The position numbers and the translations under genes are program-made. A stretch of 34,972 bases of DNA, from positions 1 to 34,972 of the forward strand of contig QJWJ01000027.1 in NCBI GenBank assembly GCA_003235365.1. The letters run 5' to 3'. Each line of letters opens with the position of its first letter. Within the stretch, counting starts at the first letter, position 1. Shown here in pieces: positions 33,569 through 34,972 of the stretch. Source of the stretch: Deltaproteobacteria bacterium. GTDB lineage: Bacteria; Myxococcota_A; Polyangia; Polyangiales; Polyangiaceae. The notes beneath the pieces were generated by a model. It did no database searches. It was not told the origin of the DNA and worked only from the letters and a program-made list of their open reading frames with translations.

Positions 33569-34972
<1,404 letters not shown>

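Overview
The window is GC-rich, densely coded chromosomal DNA. Many gene products are secreted lipoproteins: a lipobox signal peptide followed by a long Ser/Pro/Gly/Asp-rich linker. One protein (8118-9926) ends in Cys, a hydrophobic helix and an Arg cluster, the MYXO-CTERM sorting pattern, and there is a Ser/Thr kinase operon feeding a Cys-rich lipoprotein. Together these point to a myxobacterium (Myxococcota, perhaps Polyangiales); this is inferred from gene style, not from a marker gene. No rRNA, tRNA, transposase, integrase or CRISPR array was seen.

Layout. (1) 1-5163: a truncated secreted EEP-family hydrolase, an unusual protein with two SpoT-like HD domains and a C-terminal 2H-phosphoesterase-like motif pair, then a two-gene operon of a Cys-rich lipoprotein and a VWA lipoprotein. 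(2) 5262-9926: a PL1 pectate lyase lipoprotein, a metallophosphoesterase and a MYXO-CTERM beta-helix protein. (3) 9978-13473: a FetA/FetB-type ABC pair, converging on a YfbK-like VWA lipoprotein. (4) 14079-19029: a tight operon of a Ser/Thr kinase, a TPR/PEGA-like membrane protein, and a lipoprotein with eleven 41-residue Cys repeats ending in a DUF1554 domain. (5) 19070-20122: methylglyoxal synthase and an ArfB/YaeJ-type ribosome rescue hydrolase. (6) 20315-26069: PgsB, PgsC and a poly-gamma-glutamate system protein, then RimK with an added RCK_C domain, divergent from a RimK-associated aspartic-type protease and an AstE/aspartoacylase-like hydrolase. (7) 26122-34972: a DUF1592/DUF1552 pair, a GH53 endo-galactanase, and two beta-helix proteins, the last cut by the window end.

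Two themes link the genes. One is extracellular attack on plant-type polysaccharide: pectate lyase, endo-galactanase and three beta-helix proteins would suit breakdown of pectin and its galactan side chains, and a LacI-type palindrome sits upstream of one of them. The other is glutamate-peptide chemistry. PgsBC and the system protein lie next to an enzyme that adds glutamates (RimK) and two predicted hydrolases that could trim them. This block, and the double-HD/2H protein, are the best candidates for something not yet described.
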